Of a stretch of DNA of 64,000 nt, positions 1 to 8,523 are shown one piece after another. Below the pieces are notes generated by a model, which saw only the letters and a program-made list of their open reading frames with translations, did no database searches and was not told the DNA's origin. The stretch's first letter is position 1. Each line of letters starts with the position of its first letter. This DNA comes from Zunongwangia profunda SM-A87 (GTDB taxonomy: Bacteria; Bacteroidota; Bacteroidia; Flavobacteriales; Flavobacteriaceae): the NCBI RefSeq assembly GCF_000023465.1, contig NC_014041.1, positions 1,137,001 through 1,201,000 on the forward strand. Direction: 5' to 3'. Both the position numbers and the translations under genes were made by a program.

Positions 1-1
1 G

Positions 2-934
2 CTATTCAAGATAAATGGTAAATATTATTTATTTAATATAACCTGGCCACAGGGAAGCATGCGAACTGTTGTTATTCATCGTGCAGACAATATCATGGGA
101 CCTTACGAAGGAGAACTGGCTTTAAAGGATAAAGGTGTAGCACAAGGAGGTTTAATAGATACTCCTGCAGGTGACTGGTATGCGTATTTATTCCGAGATA
201 ATGGAGCGGTAGGACGAATTCCTTATCTTGTGCCGGTTAAATGGGAAAATGGCTGGCCTATCTTGGGTGAAGATGGCAAAGTCCCTATGGAGCTTGACCT
301 TCCTGCTAACAAAAGTCTTATTCCAGATATTGTAAATTCCGATGATTTCAGCAGAACCAATAAGGATAAAAAATTATCGTTGGTTTGGCAATGGAATCAT
401 AATCCGCAAAATGATTTATGGAGTCTTGATGAGCGCAAAGGCTATCTAAGGCTTACCACAGGGAGGATTGATACTTCTTTCGTTACCACCAGGAATACAT
501 TGACCCAACGGACTATTGGTCCTAAGAGTACAGGGGAAACTTCATTAGATCTTTCAGGATTAAAAGACGGTGATATTGCTGGTTTTGGGGTGCTTCAGGA
601 TAAGTATGCTTATGTGGCGGTTAAGTTAGAAAATGGGAAAAAAACCATTCAAATGGTTAAGGGGCGTGAAGGCAAAGTGATAGAAGAAATTCCGTATAGC
701 GGTGACGAAATTTTCTTTAAAATTACCTGCGACTTTAAAGATAGAAAGGACCTCGCACACTTTTACTATTCTGAGAATGGGAAACACTGGAAAGAAATTG
801 GAGAACCTTTAAAGATGGAATATACCCTTGGCCAATTTATGGGGTATCGATATGCACTGTTTAACTATGCAACCAAAACTTCCGGAGGTTATGTTGATTT
901 CGATTATTTCCGGATTACAGATGGAATAAAATAA
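2..934 (+). CDS. Glycoside hydrolase family 43 protein, C-terminal part (5' end outside window)
   Basis: The reading frame is open from base 2, so the start lies left of the window; an ATG at 59 is internal because the upstream codons (LFKINGKYYLFNITWP) continue the same fold. The first half carries GH43 five-blade propeller features: 'GPYEG', 'GVAQGGLIDTP', 'GRIPYLVPV' and 'GWPILG', as in beta-xylosidases and arabinofuranosidases. The second half, from about residue 110 of the visible part, is a concanavalin-like beta-sandwich of the GH43 C-terminal type. Such enzymes cleave xylan or arabinan side chains outside the cytoplasm. The catalytic Asp and any signal peptide lie outside the window, so substrate cannot be stated. 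The family call is firm; the specificity is open. Confidence 0.85.
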   Translation, partial: LFKINGKYYLFNITWPQGSMRTVVIHRADNIMGPYEGELALKDKGVAQGGLIDTPAGDWYAYLFRDNGAVGRIPYLVPVKWENGWPILGEDGKVPMELDLPANKSLIPDIVNSDDFSRTNKDKKLSLVWQWNHNPQNDLWSLDERKGYLRLTTGRIDTSFVTTRNTLTQRTIGPKSTGETSLDLSGLKDGDIAGFGVLQDKYAYVAVKLENGKKTIQMVKGREGKVIEEIPYSGDEIFFKITCDFKDRKDLAHFYYSENGKHWKEIGEPLKMEYTLGQFMGYRYALFNYATKTSGGYVDFDYFRITDGIK

Positions 935-1708
935 TATGCATTCAGGTTTTGCGTGTATAAATTCAAATTTGATATAGTCTTTGGATTTAAATTCATTCCA
1001 TAAGTTAATCGTTTTTTCTTATAGCTCACTTTTTTCGTCAAAAGTGAGTTAAGATACTGTCGCTATAATGTTTTAATTTATAACAATAGACTCCATAATC
1101 GAGATTAAATGCTTTAATCTCAATAGGTAGGTTGAGATATCTCGAAATAAAAAAGGATTTTATAGTAAATGCCTCATGGGTTTGCCGGGAGGTAGTTTAC
1201 GTAAAAAACTTAATTTCAAAAACTAAAATTTTGAAAAAATCGGATCTAATTTTTTAGCTTAATGGTTTTTTAAGATAAGTATTTTTATTACTTACCAGTT
1301 CTTTTTGCATAATGGTAGTTGCTTGATTATTAGTTTTTTTGCGTTGTTGTAACAATGCTAAAGATTTTAAAAATAAATCGAAGCGATTAACTTTCCTTTT
1401 TCTTACATAACACTAGTTGTAGTAAGCAGTCTGTCGAATAAATTTACATTTTTACCTGTTAAATATGATAGCCGTCTTACACCTTAAAAATTAGTTGAGT
1501 GAGTTTATTATGATTAAAATTTATATATTTTTTGGAAAATATTGGTTATGGTTTATATATATTTAAAAAAATAACTTAATAAGTGATTTTTTTTAATTTA
1601 ATAAAATCTTTTTTACTATTGAATTGATCATTTAACTTAACATATATTTCTAACTTTTATCTTTAAAAATATTACCTTAACGTATTGAGAATAAATCTTT
1701 AAGCCCTA
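935..1708. other. Long AT-rich intergenic region
   Basis: This 774-base stretch has no convincing gene on either strand. It holds a 9-bp hairpin at 1025-1048 that could end the GH43 transcript, and a weaker imperfect hairpin near 1165-1203 (GTAAA/CCTC against GAGG/TTTAC). The last 300 bases before the histidine kinase are almost pure A+T. No exact TAnnTTTG box was found near the kinase start, so its promoter is not located. Confidence 0.5.
1025..1048 (+). terminator. Hairpin, possible terminator of the GH43 gene
   Basis: CTCACTTTT (1025-1033) pairs with AAAAGTGAG (1040-1048) around a six-base loop, 90 bases past the stop at 934. There is no clear T-run after it on the + strand, so terminator function is uncertain. 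Confidence 0.4.
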
Positions 1709-3937
1709 ATGAAGTTTCTGCCTACAATACTTATTTTTTTGATGCTTACATTTTCCCTGTATGCCCAAAATAGTGAGAAAGCGATTACAATTTCTCCTGA
1801 TTCTACAAAGGAGGAAATAACGGCCTATATAAAAAGTAATCTGGAAAAGTCTGCCACTGAAATGGAGAAGGGCAACTATCCGGTCGCAATCCTTTACAGT
1901 CATAGGAACTTAGAATTAGCCGAGAAAAGTGGTGATTCTATACTGCTTGCTGTATCAAGAAGTTTTATAGCCAATAATTACTTAAAATTAGAAAATGTAG
2001 AAGAAGCCCGTAATTATATCAATAAAAATATAAATATGGCTGAGACAATGAAAGATACCCTAATGATTAATGCGGCAAAAATTGATCTTGCTAATGTTTA
2101 TATAAAAGAAAGAAGATATGAAGACTTTATACAATTAAACAAAGAGGTAATAGCCTTAGCTAAAAAGGCTAAAGATAGCTATCGTTTAATCACCAGTAGT
2201 CTTAATATCGCAGAGGCATATTTGATGGAATTCAATAAGCCAGATTCGGCCATAACATATATAGATTCAGCAAAAATTTACAATATTCGGTTTTCAGATA
2301 ACAAACCTTATTTGCCGGAAGATATTTTTTATTATTTAGATGCAGAATACGCTTTCCAAAAGGGTGATTTTAAAGAGGCCAAGATAAATTTTGAACTTGC
2401 CATAGAGAAATTTAAAAGCAATGAGGGATCCGAGGAACTTTTATATTCCTATTCCGGATATCTGCGAAGCCAGGCTGAATTAGGAGAGTACAGGGAAGCT
2501 TATGAGAGTTTTAAAGTGCTAGATACTTTATTTAAAAATAAACTAAAAAGTGTGCTAGAAGAATCTAATAAAACTATACAGGATCGCATAGAAATTGAAA
2601 ATATAGAACAGGAGATTAAAAATAAAGAACTTCAAAACAAAATAATTTCTGCAAAGGCCGAAAAAAACAGAATATTACTCATTGCCTCCGTAGCCTTATT
2701 AGTATTATTACTTTTAGTATTGTTGTTTTTTGTTTGTGAAAGGAAAAAAAGGACGGTCCTCATGCAACAGCTTAAAAGAAAAAATGAGGAATATCTTGAC
2801 GCCAAAGATAAATCTGAGGAAATGGCGAGGGTTAAAACTAAATTCCTCTCTACCATTAGTCACGAACTTAGAACGCCTTTATACGGAATTATAGGTTTAT
2901 CCAATGATTTATTCTTGGCTCCAGAACTATCTTCTCATAAAAAAGAAATTCAGTCTTTAAAGTTTTCTGCCAACTACCTGCTTAACCTGGTTAATGATGT
3001 ACTTACATTAAATAAAATAGAATCAGGTACTTCTATTAAACTTGAGCATAAACCATTTAATCTTCAGGAACTTGTAGAGGATATTAATGTGTCATTGAAA
3101 TTTATGAGGCAAAAGAACAACAATCAATTAAAGATTAAAATCGACAAAGACGTTCCCAAAATTTTGGTAGGAGATAAAATAAAGTTATCTCAAATACTAA
3201 TTAATCTTACCGGAAATGCTTTAAAGTTCACCAATGAAGGCGAAATAAAGATACTTGTAGATCTTATTCAAAAAGAAGAAAAGCGTATAAAGCTCAAATT
3301 TCAAGTAAAAGATAATGGTATTGGCATCTCTGCTGAAGAACAAAAAGAAATTTTTAAAGAATTTGGAAACTCCACAAAAACAAGCAAATTTGCAGGTACC
3401 GGACTTGGTTTAAACATCGTTACCAAGTTGCTAAAAGAAATGAATTCTGAAATTCAATTAATAAGTAAAACTGGTAAGGGGTCTAATTTTTACTTTGAAG
3501 TAGAGCTTGAAACCACAGATCAAAAAGAAGTAGTTTCCCAACCCAATGCTTTGAACAACAGTGAAGCTGAGTTCACCGGAAAAAAAATACTGATTATTGA
3601 TGATAATCATATCAATCAACTGGTGACCAAAAAGTATATTGAAAGGTATGGGATTAAAGCAAAGTCTGCCGATGATGCTGTAGAGGGTATAGAAATGCTG
3701 AAAAACGAATCTTTTGATCTCGTATTTATGGATCTTAATATGCCTAAAATTAACGGTCTGGAAGCAACTTCGATGATTAGAGCGTTTAATAAGGAGGTTA
3801 AGATTATTATCTTATCTGCGACAGAGGTACGGGAATTAAGGGATAAAATAAAAGGCTATGCTATTAATGATTTTCTCTCTAAACCTTATAAGACTAAAGA
3901 TTTATATAACTTATTATTAAAATACCTGAAATCATAA
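1709..3937 (+). CDS. TPR-containing hybrid sensor histidine kinase/response regulator
   Basis: 742 residues. A signal peptide (ends about 20) leads into a periplasmic TPR-like helical region (about 30-290) with a coiled coil, a transmembrane helix (about 322-342), then the kinase core. The HisKA box has phospho-acceptor His385 in 'STISHELRTP'. The ATPase domain has an N box 'NLTGNALKF' (about 499), G1 'DNGIGIS' (about 535) and G2 'GTGLGLN' (about 563). A C-terminal receiver has Asp675 and Lys725. There is no DNA-binding output domain, so phosphate must pass on to another protein; no Hpt or partner regulator is adjacent. The lone receiver at 32318-32710 is a conceivable but unsupported partner. 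The input signal is unknown. Confidence 0.93.
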   Translation: MKFLPTILIFLMLTFSLYAQNSEKAITISPDSTKEEITAYIKSNLEKSATEMEKGNYPVAILYSHRNLELAEKSGDSILLAVSRSFIANNYLKLENVEEARNYINKNINMAETMKDTLMINAAKIDLANVYIKERRYEDFIQLNKEVIALAKKAKDSYRLITSSLNIAEAYLMEFNKPDSAITYIDSAKIYNIRFSDNKPYLPEDIFYYLDAEYAFQKGDFKEAKINFELAIEKFKSNEGSEELLYSYSGYLRSQAELGEYREAYESFKVLDTLFKNKLKSVLEESNKTIQDRIEIENIEQEIKNKELQNKIISAKAEKNRILLIASVALLVLLLLVLLFFVCERKKRTVLMQQLKRKNEEYLDAKDKSEEMARVKTKFLSTISHELRTPLYGIIGLSNDLFLAPELSSHKKEIQSLKFSANYLLNLVNDVLTLNKIESGTSIKLEHKPFNLQELVEDINVSLKFMRQKNNNQLKIKIDKDVPKILVGDKIKLSQILINLTGNALKFTNEGEIKILVDLIQKEEKRIKLKFQVKDNGIGISAEEQKEIFKEFGNSTKTSKFAGTGLGLNIVTKLLKEMNSEIQLISKTGKGSNFYFEVELETTDQKEVVSQPNALNNSEAEFTGKKILIIDDNHINQLVTKKYIERYGIKAKSADDAVEGIEMLKNESFDLVFMDLNMPKINGLEATSMIRAFNKEVKIIILSATEVRELRDKIKGYAINDFLSKPYKTKDLYNLLLKYLKS

Positions 3938-4438
3938 AAAAGAGTTTTACAGTATTTGATATTTCTGCTATTTCAGCTTAGAACATTAGGGTGTAAAATA
4001 CTGGCAATTTATAATATCGGTATTTTTAAAATTCTTTATTTTTTTCAATATTTTCAACTAACTACCGGGCAGTTAATTTTTTATGATTTAGGTGTTCTCC
4101 GCATGCTGAATGCAATTGGCTTCTCATATTTTACGTGCATATTTCTGCCCGCTAGAAAAGCTGCCATAAAGTTCTTCTATATCAGGCGTATCGATAAGCA
4201 GGTAGTGGGTTTTATAATCGTTTTAATTATAGAACATCTAGTTTTAAGAAGCGCCTTACTCCTAATCTGCATAATGAATTCTCCGTGGGTTGATTACTAT
4301 TTTTTATATTCAAATCAATCAGTTGTCGTTGAAATTAAATAGCAACTTGCGATGAATTCTGAATTAAGAATTCATCGCAAGTATTTCTAACTTTTTAATA
4401 CTGGATAAAATGGCCGATCATTTTTCTCAAAACCATAT
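3938..4438. other. Intergenic region between convergent genes
   Basis: About 500 bases between the histidine kinase (+) and the PepSY-like gene (-). An open frame of 128 codons (3956-4342, +) runs through it, but its translation is rich in Ile, Phe, Leu and Tyr and resembles no family I know, so it is not called. The only clear element is the perfect hairpin at 4345-4382. Confidence 0.5.
4345..4382. terminator. Perfect 16-bp inverted repeat, probable bidirectional terminator
   Basis: ACTTGCGATGAATTCT (4345-4360) is followed by loop GAATTA and the exact reverse complement (4367-4382). It lies 56 bases past the stop of the minus-strand PepSY-like gene and 407 bases past the kinase stop. T-runs on either side are weak, so it may instead protect a 3' end or bind a protein. 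Confidence 0.55.
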
Positions 4439-4987
4439 CTATTGGTGCATTTTTTTCATCTTGGGCTTATTAAGTATTTTTCCCTTTGCGTTTGTATAAA
4501 CGTGCATTTTTTCATCGCCATTGGTTAATTCCATTCTGTAACGTTGACGTGCTTTGCCATTTTCATAACTACTCATATTATACACATCCTTTTTTATAGT
4601 CCATCCTGGATAGGCTTTGGCAATGGCAGATCTAACAGCAGCTGGAGGAGCAATATTTTTAAGGTGTTCATTAGTACTGATTAAATTTCCAGACCTATCA
4701 TAGGTTGCTGTAAACTCTTTTCCCTTTCCTTCTAAGGTAATTTCGAAAGTGTCATAATCATCGATAGATTTGATATCCCTGTTTACGTATACGTCGCTTT
4801 CAACATATTCAACTGGTATAGCAGCCATTTCCTCTATGGTGAAATCTGGATAATCTTGCTCTACCGATTCAATAATAGCTGCAGGAACATCTTCCTTTTT
4901 AATTTTTTCGGAATAGATAACGTCTTGCGCGAAAGCCTGGGCACTTAAGCCTAAAAGAACCAAACTGAATACTACTACTTTTCTCAT
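4439..4987 (-). CDS. Secreted PepSY-like (putative beta-lactamase-inhibitor-like) protein
   Basis: 182 residues with a clear signal peptide (cleavage near AFAQ, about 21), so probably periplasmic. The mature part is two related segments of about 70-80 residues (about 28-100 and 105-178). Each begins with a helix of the 'P.aii.sveqdYPdfti' kind ('VPAAIIESVEQDYPDF', 'PPAAVRSAIAKAYPGW') followed by strands, which is the PepSY-like/DUF2874 pattern common in Bacteroidetes. Function is unknown; related domains are thought to bind or inhibit envelope proteins. Transcription likely starts at the TAAATTTG box (5044-5051), with a palindrome just upstream that recurs before the HdeD-like gene, so the two are probably co-regulated. 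Confidence 0.75.
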   Translation of the reverse strand: MRKVVVFSLVLLGLSAQAFAQDVIYSEKIKKEDVPAAIIESVEQDYPDFTIEEMAAIPVEYVESDVYVNRDIKSIDDYDTFEITLEGKGKEFTATYDRSGNLISTNEHLKNIAPPAAVRSAIAKAYPGWTIKKDVYNMSSYENGKARQRYRMELTNGDEKMHVYTNAKGKILNKPKMKKMHQ

Positions 4988-5043
4988 GGTTTTTCATTTT
5001 AAGTTATTATTTTACTCTTTATTTTTTAGAAATTAATCTTAAA

Positions 5044-5051
5044 CAAATTTA
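5044..5051 (-). promoter_or_regulatory. TAnnTTTG -7 box for the PepSY-like gene
   Basis: On the minus strand this reads TAAATTTG, a full match to the Bacteroidetes -7 consensus, 56 bases before the start codon. No canonical TTTG element sits at the -33 position; the palindrome at 5073-5088 occupies it instead. Confidence 0.6.
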
Positions 5052-5072
5052 CGTTCGGTAGACCACCAAGTA

Positions 5073-5088
5073 TGCTACTTTTGTAGCA
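5073..5088. promoter_or_regulatory. Operator-like palindrome TGCTAC-N4-GTAGCA, copy 1
   Basis: TGCTAC TTTT GTAGCA, a perfect 6+6 dyad. It ends exactly 21 bases upstream of the TAAATTTG box. The same dyad with the same 21-base spacing occurs at 6199-6214. The inner TAC-N4-GTA geometry resembles BlaI/CopY-type operators (TACAnnTGTA), but no such regulator is in the window. Confidence 0.65.
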
Positions 5089-5278
5089 GAACCTGCTTAT
5101 TTAAAGTTTGTTTTTTTGAAACTTTTAATGCTTGAAATAATGCTATTTATTTGTTTATGTGTGTATTATGTTGAATCTGAAGACTGATAGTTTTACAAAA
5201 TAGTAATTGATTTAGATACTAGTTTTATTGATTCATGTCATGTTAGTTTTTGAAGGATATAGGCAAGAATTAAACAAA

Positions 5279-5316
5279 AAAACCGTTCACTCCATTTATA
5301 GGTTGCGAACGGTTTT
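5279..5316 (-). terminator. Rho-independent terminator of the HdeD-like/small-protein operon
   Basis: AAAACCGTTC (5279-5288) pairs with GAACGGTTTT (5307-5316). On the minus strand the stem is followed by a T-run. It lies 20 bases past the stop of the 62-aa gene. Confidence 0.8.
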
Positions 5317-5335
5317 ACTTTTTAAAAAGATACGG

Positions 5336-5524
5336 CTATCTTCCGTGTAATTTATGTTGCAATAACTCTAATTCCTTAGCTGTTTCCTTCATTTCTTTGT
5401 GTGCCTTGAGCATCTCCTCTTCTTCATTAGCGTTTAAATGATCATAGACCATTAAAGAAAGTCTTTTGTGGCGGTCGTGTAAGCGAGCCAATTGATCTCG
5501 ATGATCAATATCATGTTCTATCAT
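5336..5524 (-). CDS. Small helical, charged protein of unknown function
   Basis: 62 residues, His- and Glu-rich, predicted as two helices forming a hairpin or coiled coil ('DQLARLHDRHKRL', 'EEMLKAHKEMKETAKELELL'). There is no signal peptide or membrane segment. The pattern is loosely like DUF465/YdcH proteins, but I do not claim membership. It lies 32 bases behind the HdeD-like gene, ahead of a strong terminator, so the two are probably one transcript and share the palindrome-controlled promoter. The position and terminator support a real gene. Confidence 0.6.
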   Translation of the reverse strand: MIEHDIDHRDQLARLHDRHKRLSLMVYDHLNANEEEEMLKAHKEMKETAKELELLQHKLHGR

Positions 5525-5556
5525 AATTGTATAATTTTAATTATTATCTATGTAAA

Positions 5557-6129
5557 CTACTTTCCGTGTGTATTAAACATTTTGATTCCCAATGTTAACC
5601 TAAATAGCCCCATAAAGAAAAAGGCAAAACTGATGGTATATACCAAAGTTAACTGTCCCAGTAATGGCTTTGCCAGAACCGCCAGCGCAAAGAGTAAAGT
5701 CAAAATTGCGGCGAGCAAGAACCAACCTGAATTTTTTGTAGAACTACTTTTAAGTTTAGCATAGGTTATAAAAAATATCAATGACCGGATAACAAACCAG
5801 ATACCTAAAAGGACAGGAAGTATTTCCATGGTCAGGTTTTCATTTGTGATTAATAAATACCCCAATACCAAATCTATAATACCTCCGATAAGAAATATGC
5901 CCCATTGTTTTGATGTTTTTATGAAGCTTATAGCATTTATAATCTCAAAAATTCCGCTAATAAACATTACATAGCTAAAAAATACTGCTAAAGAGATATA
6001 AGTCTCTATAGGTGTGGCATAGAACCAAAAAGATAATGCGATAAATCCTATTCCTAATAAGATTTCTACCCACCAGTAGCGGGTGTTTAGACCTGGATGT
6101 TTGTTCGTTGAGGATATTGGTGATGTCAT
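5557..6129 (-). CDS. HdeD family (DUF308) membrane protein
   Basis: 190 residues with about six transmembrane helices in three hairpins, the DUF308 repeat seen in E. coli HdeD ('WVEILLGIGFIALSFWF', 'GIFEIINAISF', 'GIIDLVLGYLLI'). HdeD supports acid resistance at high cell density in E. coli; the role in flavobacteria is unknown. The first gene of a two-gene operon with the 62-aa protein. Its upstream region carries the same palindrome, at the same spacing from a -7-like box, as the PepSY-like gene, suggesting a shared stress or antibiotic-type regulator (inference). Confidence 0.82.
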   Translation of the reverse strand: MTSPISSTNKHPGLNTRYWWVEILLGIGFIALSFWFYATPIETYISLAVFFSYVMFISGIFEIINAISFIKTSKQWGIFLIGGIIDLVLGYLLITNENLTMEILPVLLGIWFVIRSLIFFITYAKLKSSSTKNSGWFLLAAILTLLFALAVLAKPLLGQLTLVYTISFAFFFMGLFRLTLGIKMFNTHGK

Positions 6130-6169
6130 TTCAAAATGTTTATTTATTACTCTTCAGTATTTCTAAGCG

Positions 6170-6177
6170 CTAAATTA
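6170..6177 (-). promoter_or_regulatory. -7-like box for the HdeD-like operon
   Basis: TAATTTAG on the minus strand, one mismatch from TAnnTTTG, 40 bases before the start codon. Its 21-base distance to the palindrome matches that of copy 1 exactly, which supports the assignment. Confidence 0.5.
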
Positions 6178-6198
6178 AGGTAGCTAGTAAAAAACTTT

Positions 6199-6214
6199 TG
6201 CTACTAAAGTAGCA
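6199..6214. promoter_or_regulatory. Operator-like palindrome TGCTAC-N4-GTAGCA, copy 2
   Basis: TGCTAC TAAA GTAGCA, a perfect dyad identical to copy 1 (5073-5088) except in the spacer. It covers the -33 region of the HdeD promoter; such a position fits an activator replacing a missing -33 contact, or a repressor. Confidence 0.65.
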
Positions 6215-6380
6215 GTTAAGGCCTATTAATTTTTCACAGTAGTCAAACTCTAACGATAACCAAGGAATTAGGACTAATCTTAAAAGAAAGAGCTTTAATA
6301 ATTAGATAGAATTTAAACTCTTACAAATAGGGAAGTAGTAGTTTAAATTGTTTTTGAATCTATTTGAAAATGAGAGACTT

Positions 6381-6413
6381 TTTGTAAATAAGAAGACAAA
6401 ATATATATATTTG
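6381..6413 (+). promoter_or_regulatory. Promoter of the AraC-type regulator
   Basis: TTTG (6381-6384), 21-base spacer, TATATTTG (6406-6413): both elements match the Bacteroidetes consensus. The leader to the start at 6555 would be about 135 bases. Confidence 0.55.
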
Positions 6414-6554
6414 GTTTTTAGAAGGCCTATTTATGGATAGACATCATTCTAGTATTTAGTTATATTTATTAGTAATCGATTCTTTTTATCCTAATTTTTA
6501 GGAAATGAGATTTTTTAATTTAGAAATTAGGTTGTCAATCTGATTTTATTGGGG

Positions 6555-7712
6555 ATGGACATAACATATAACTTTATCAGTTTTATAGAGTCTTTGGGAG
6601 TTATACAAGGATTGCTATTAGGTTTGATGCTGATACTTGTGAGAACCAGAAGAAAAAGGGCTACACACTATTTAGGGCTTTTTATCGTGTTGTTTTCGTT
6701 GGAACCAGTGACTAATATTTTGGGAGACCTTAATATTCTAAAATCCTATCCTCAATTAGAACTACTTCCGTTTGGATTTCATTTTTTAGCCTATCCCTTA
6801 TTCTATATCTATATTCAAAAGGTTTCCATTTTGGAACATAGAAAGACCAGTTACTGGACATTGATACCTGGAATATTGGAGGTGTTAATAGGACTGATAG
6901 TTTTCTTTATGCCAGTAAAAACAAAAATGATACTGGTTAATTCAATTTGGGAAAAGATTTACTTTTCTGCAGGCTTAGCCTACACGTTTTTTATATGTAT
7001 GTTGACATTGAATTGGGTAAGAATGCATCGTAGGGAACTTGAAAATCAATATAGTTTATTGATTCATAAAAACTTGGATTGGGTGCTTTGGTTTGTTTGT
7101 GGCAGCATATTTTTTCATTTGTTTTTGTTGGAATATTATTTTTTTGGCAATGAGATTTTATATCTCTTTACCGCTATAGCCAATGTGGTTCTTATATATT
7201 GGATATCCTACCAAGGTTTGATGCAGCAGAATATCAATAGTTTACAGGAAGAAATGAATGGTTTGATGGTCGAGTCAAGAAAAGATGAGGTTATAGAGAA
7301 CCAAGGGATGATCGTTGAAACCGGAATTCAGGAGGATTTTAAGAAGAAGCAGGATTTTGTTTCAGAAGAAGAAGTGGGAAATATGCTAAGCGTTATTCAT
7401 GAATATATCGAGGCATCTAAATGTTTTACAAAGCAAGATCTCACAATTATTGATTTGGCAGATGCTGTTAACATACACCCAAAGAGAATTTCTTATGCCA
7501 TCAATAAGGCTTTGGATATTAATTTTAATAATTATATCAATAATTTTAGAGTAGAATATGCCAAAGAACTCTTCCAAAGTGATAAGGCCAAGAATTTATC
7601 TGTTGAAGGTATTGGAATGGAGGCCGGCTTTCACTCGAAATCTACTTTCTATACTTCCTTTAATAAATTGGAAGGTACTACTCCGGCAAAGTATAGAAGC
7701 TTTGGCTCCTAG
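6555..7712 (+). CDS. Membrane-anchored AraC family transcriptional regulator
   Basis: 385 residues from the ATG at 6555; a TTG two codons upstream is also possible but less likely. The first 225 residues form about seven membrane helices, followed by a charged linker (about 230-280) and an AraC-type double helix-turn-helix (about 290-385, ending 'GFHSKSTFYTSFNKLEGTTPAKYR'-like, the HTH_18 signature). This layout, a multi-helix sensor fused to AraC, is common in Bacteroidetes and is presumed to sense a signal in the membrane. It faces away from the HdeD operon. Its targets are unknown; the VOC and Crp/Fnr genes downstream are candidates by position only. Confidence 0.85.
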   Translation: MDITYNFISFIESLGVIQGLLLGLMLILVRTRRKRATHYLGLFIVLFSLEPVTNILGDLNILKSYPQLELLPFGFHFLAYPLFYIYIQKVSILEHRKTSYWTLIPGILEVLIGLIVFFMPVKTKMILVNSIWEKIYFSAGLAYTFFICMLTLNWVRMHRRELENQYSLLIHKNLDWVLWFVCGSIFFHLFLLEYYFFGNEILYLFTAIANVVLIYWISYQGLMQQNINSLQEEMNGLMVESRKDEVIENQGMIVETGIQEDFKKKQDFVSEEEVGNMLSVIHEYIEASKCFTKQDLTIIDLADAVNIHPKRISYAINKALDINFNNYINNFRVEYAKELFQSDKAKNLSVEGIGMEAGFHSKSTFYTSFNKLEGTTPAKYRSFGS

Positions 7713-7843
7713 TATCAAGTTTGAATTTCCGATATCAATACTTTTTTTTCGACTTTTCTAGATTATTTTGGGACTGTCCTTTCGAAATTTGTAGCATATT
7801 AAAACAGTAGATGCTGTATTATTTGCTGTGAAATACAATATCG

Positions 7844-8242
7844 ATGTTAGGACTTCATGATTTAGAATATATTGTAATATTAAAAGTAGCCTCTATAAAA
7901 AGATCAAAAGAGTTTTATGCTAAAAAATTGGGGCTCAAGGTTATTTTAAGTGATGATAAGAATCATCGTGTGTTTAAAAATAGACCTCAAATTTGTTTAG
8001 ATCAGTTAGGTTCACCATCAAAATATACACCACGTCACCTGTGCTCAGGAAGCGCTGAAATTCACTTTTTTTCCAAAAAAACTATACAAGAAATTGAGTA
8101 TATTTTAGGGGTACAAGAAATTCCCATTATTGCAAACGATAAATACCAAACAGAAGAAGGAGGTGAACAAGAATGTATTTATCTATATGATCCCGATGGT
8201 AATTTATTGCGGATAACTGGAGGAGCCAATCCACGCATTTAA
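7844..8242 (+). CDS. VOC superfamily (glyoxalase/bleomycin-resistance-like) protein
   Basis: 132 residues, one typical VOC unit of two beta-alpha-beta-beta-beta modules: 'SIKRSKEFYAKKLGLKVI' at about 17 and 'IYLYDPDGNLLRITG' at about 112. The 'YDPDGN' motif with a following metal-ligand strand is the family hallmark. Members include glyoxalase I, dioxygenases and fosfomycin- or bleomycin-binding proteins, so the reaction cannot be named. The gene stands alone between two regulators, with about 130 bases to the AraC stop. Confidence 0.78.
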   Translation: MLGLHDLEYIVILKVASIKRSKEFYAKKLGLKVILSDDKNHRVFKNRPQICLDQLGSPSKYTPRHLCSGSAEIHFFSKKTIQEIEYILGVQEIPIIANDKYQTEEGGEQECIYLYDPDGNLLRITGGANPRI

Positions 8243-8523
8243 TTTCGTTGACTTTTATTTTCTGTATTCTTTTGAATGAATACTCAACCGCTAAAGTTTT
8301 CAATAGGGAGGACCTCCATCGTCTTTATTTGTATATGTTAAGAAGTCTGATGCATTGATTTTGGGTTTAAAGTGTCCAAATTATGTATTGGCGGGTTTGA
8401 TTTTCCGAATTCCGAACTTTTCGTACTTCATTTTTCTAGTTATTTTCTTTTGATCCTTAAATCTTTGTAGAGAACATTTTAACAGGTTCATCACTAAACC
8501 ATAAATCTGCAATACATATAACT

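Larger units (their letters stand above)
4988..5335. other. Regulatory intergenic region
   Basis: 348 bases between two minus-strand genes. It contains the promoter and operator of the PepSY-like gene (5044-5088) and the terminator of the upstream operon (5279-5316). Nothing else is recognisable. Confidence 0.6.
6130..6554. other. Divergent regulatory region
   Basis: 425 bases between the HdeD-like gene (-) and the AraC-type regulator (+). It contains the second TGCTAC-N4-GTAGCA dyad (6199-6214), a -7-like box for HdeD (6170-6177) and a good candidate promoter for the AraC gene (6381-6413). No further gene is seen. Confidence 0.6.

Noticed and set aside
3956..4342. 128-codon open frame behind the histidine kinase
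   Set aside because: Translation is a random-looking mix of Ile, Phe, Leu and Tyr, and no family or clear start signal was seen. It is mentioned only because it ends at a hairpin.
7558..7761. Short plus-strand frame overlapping the AraC gene end
   Set aside because: It overlaps the conserved helix-turn-helix in another frame and has no family similarity.
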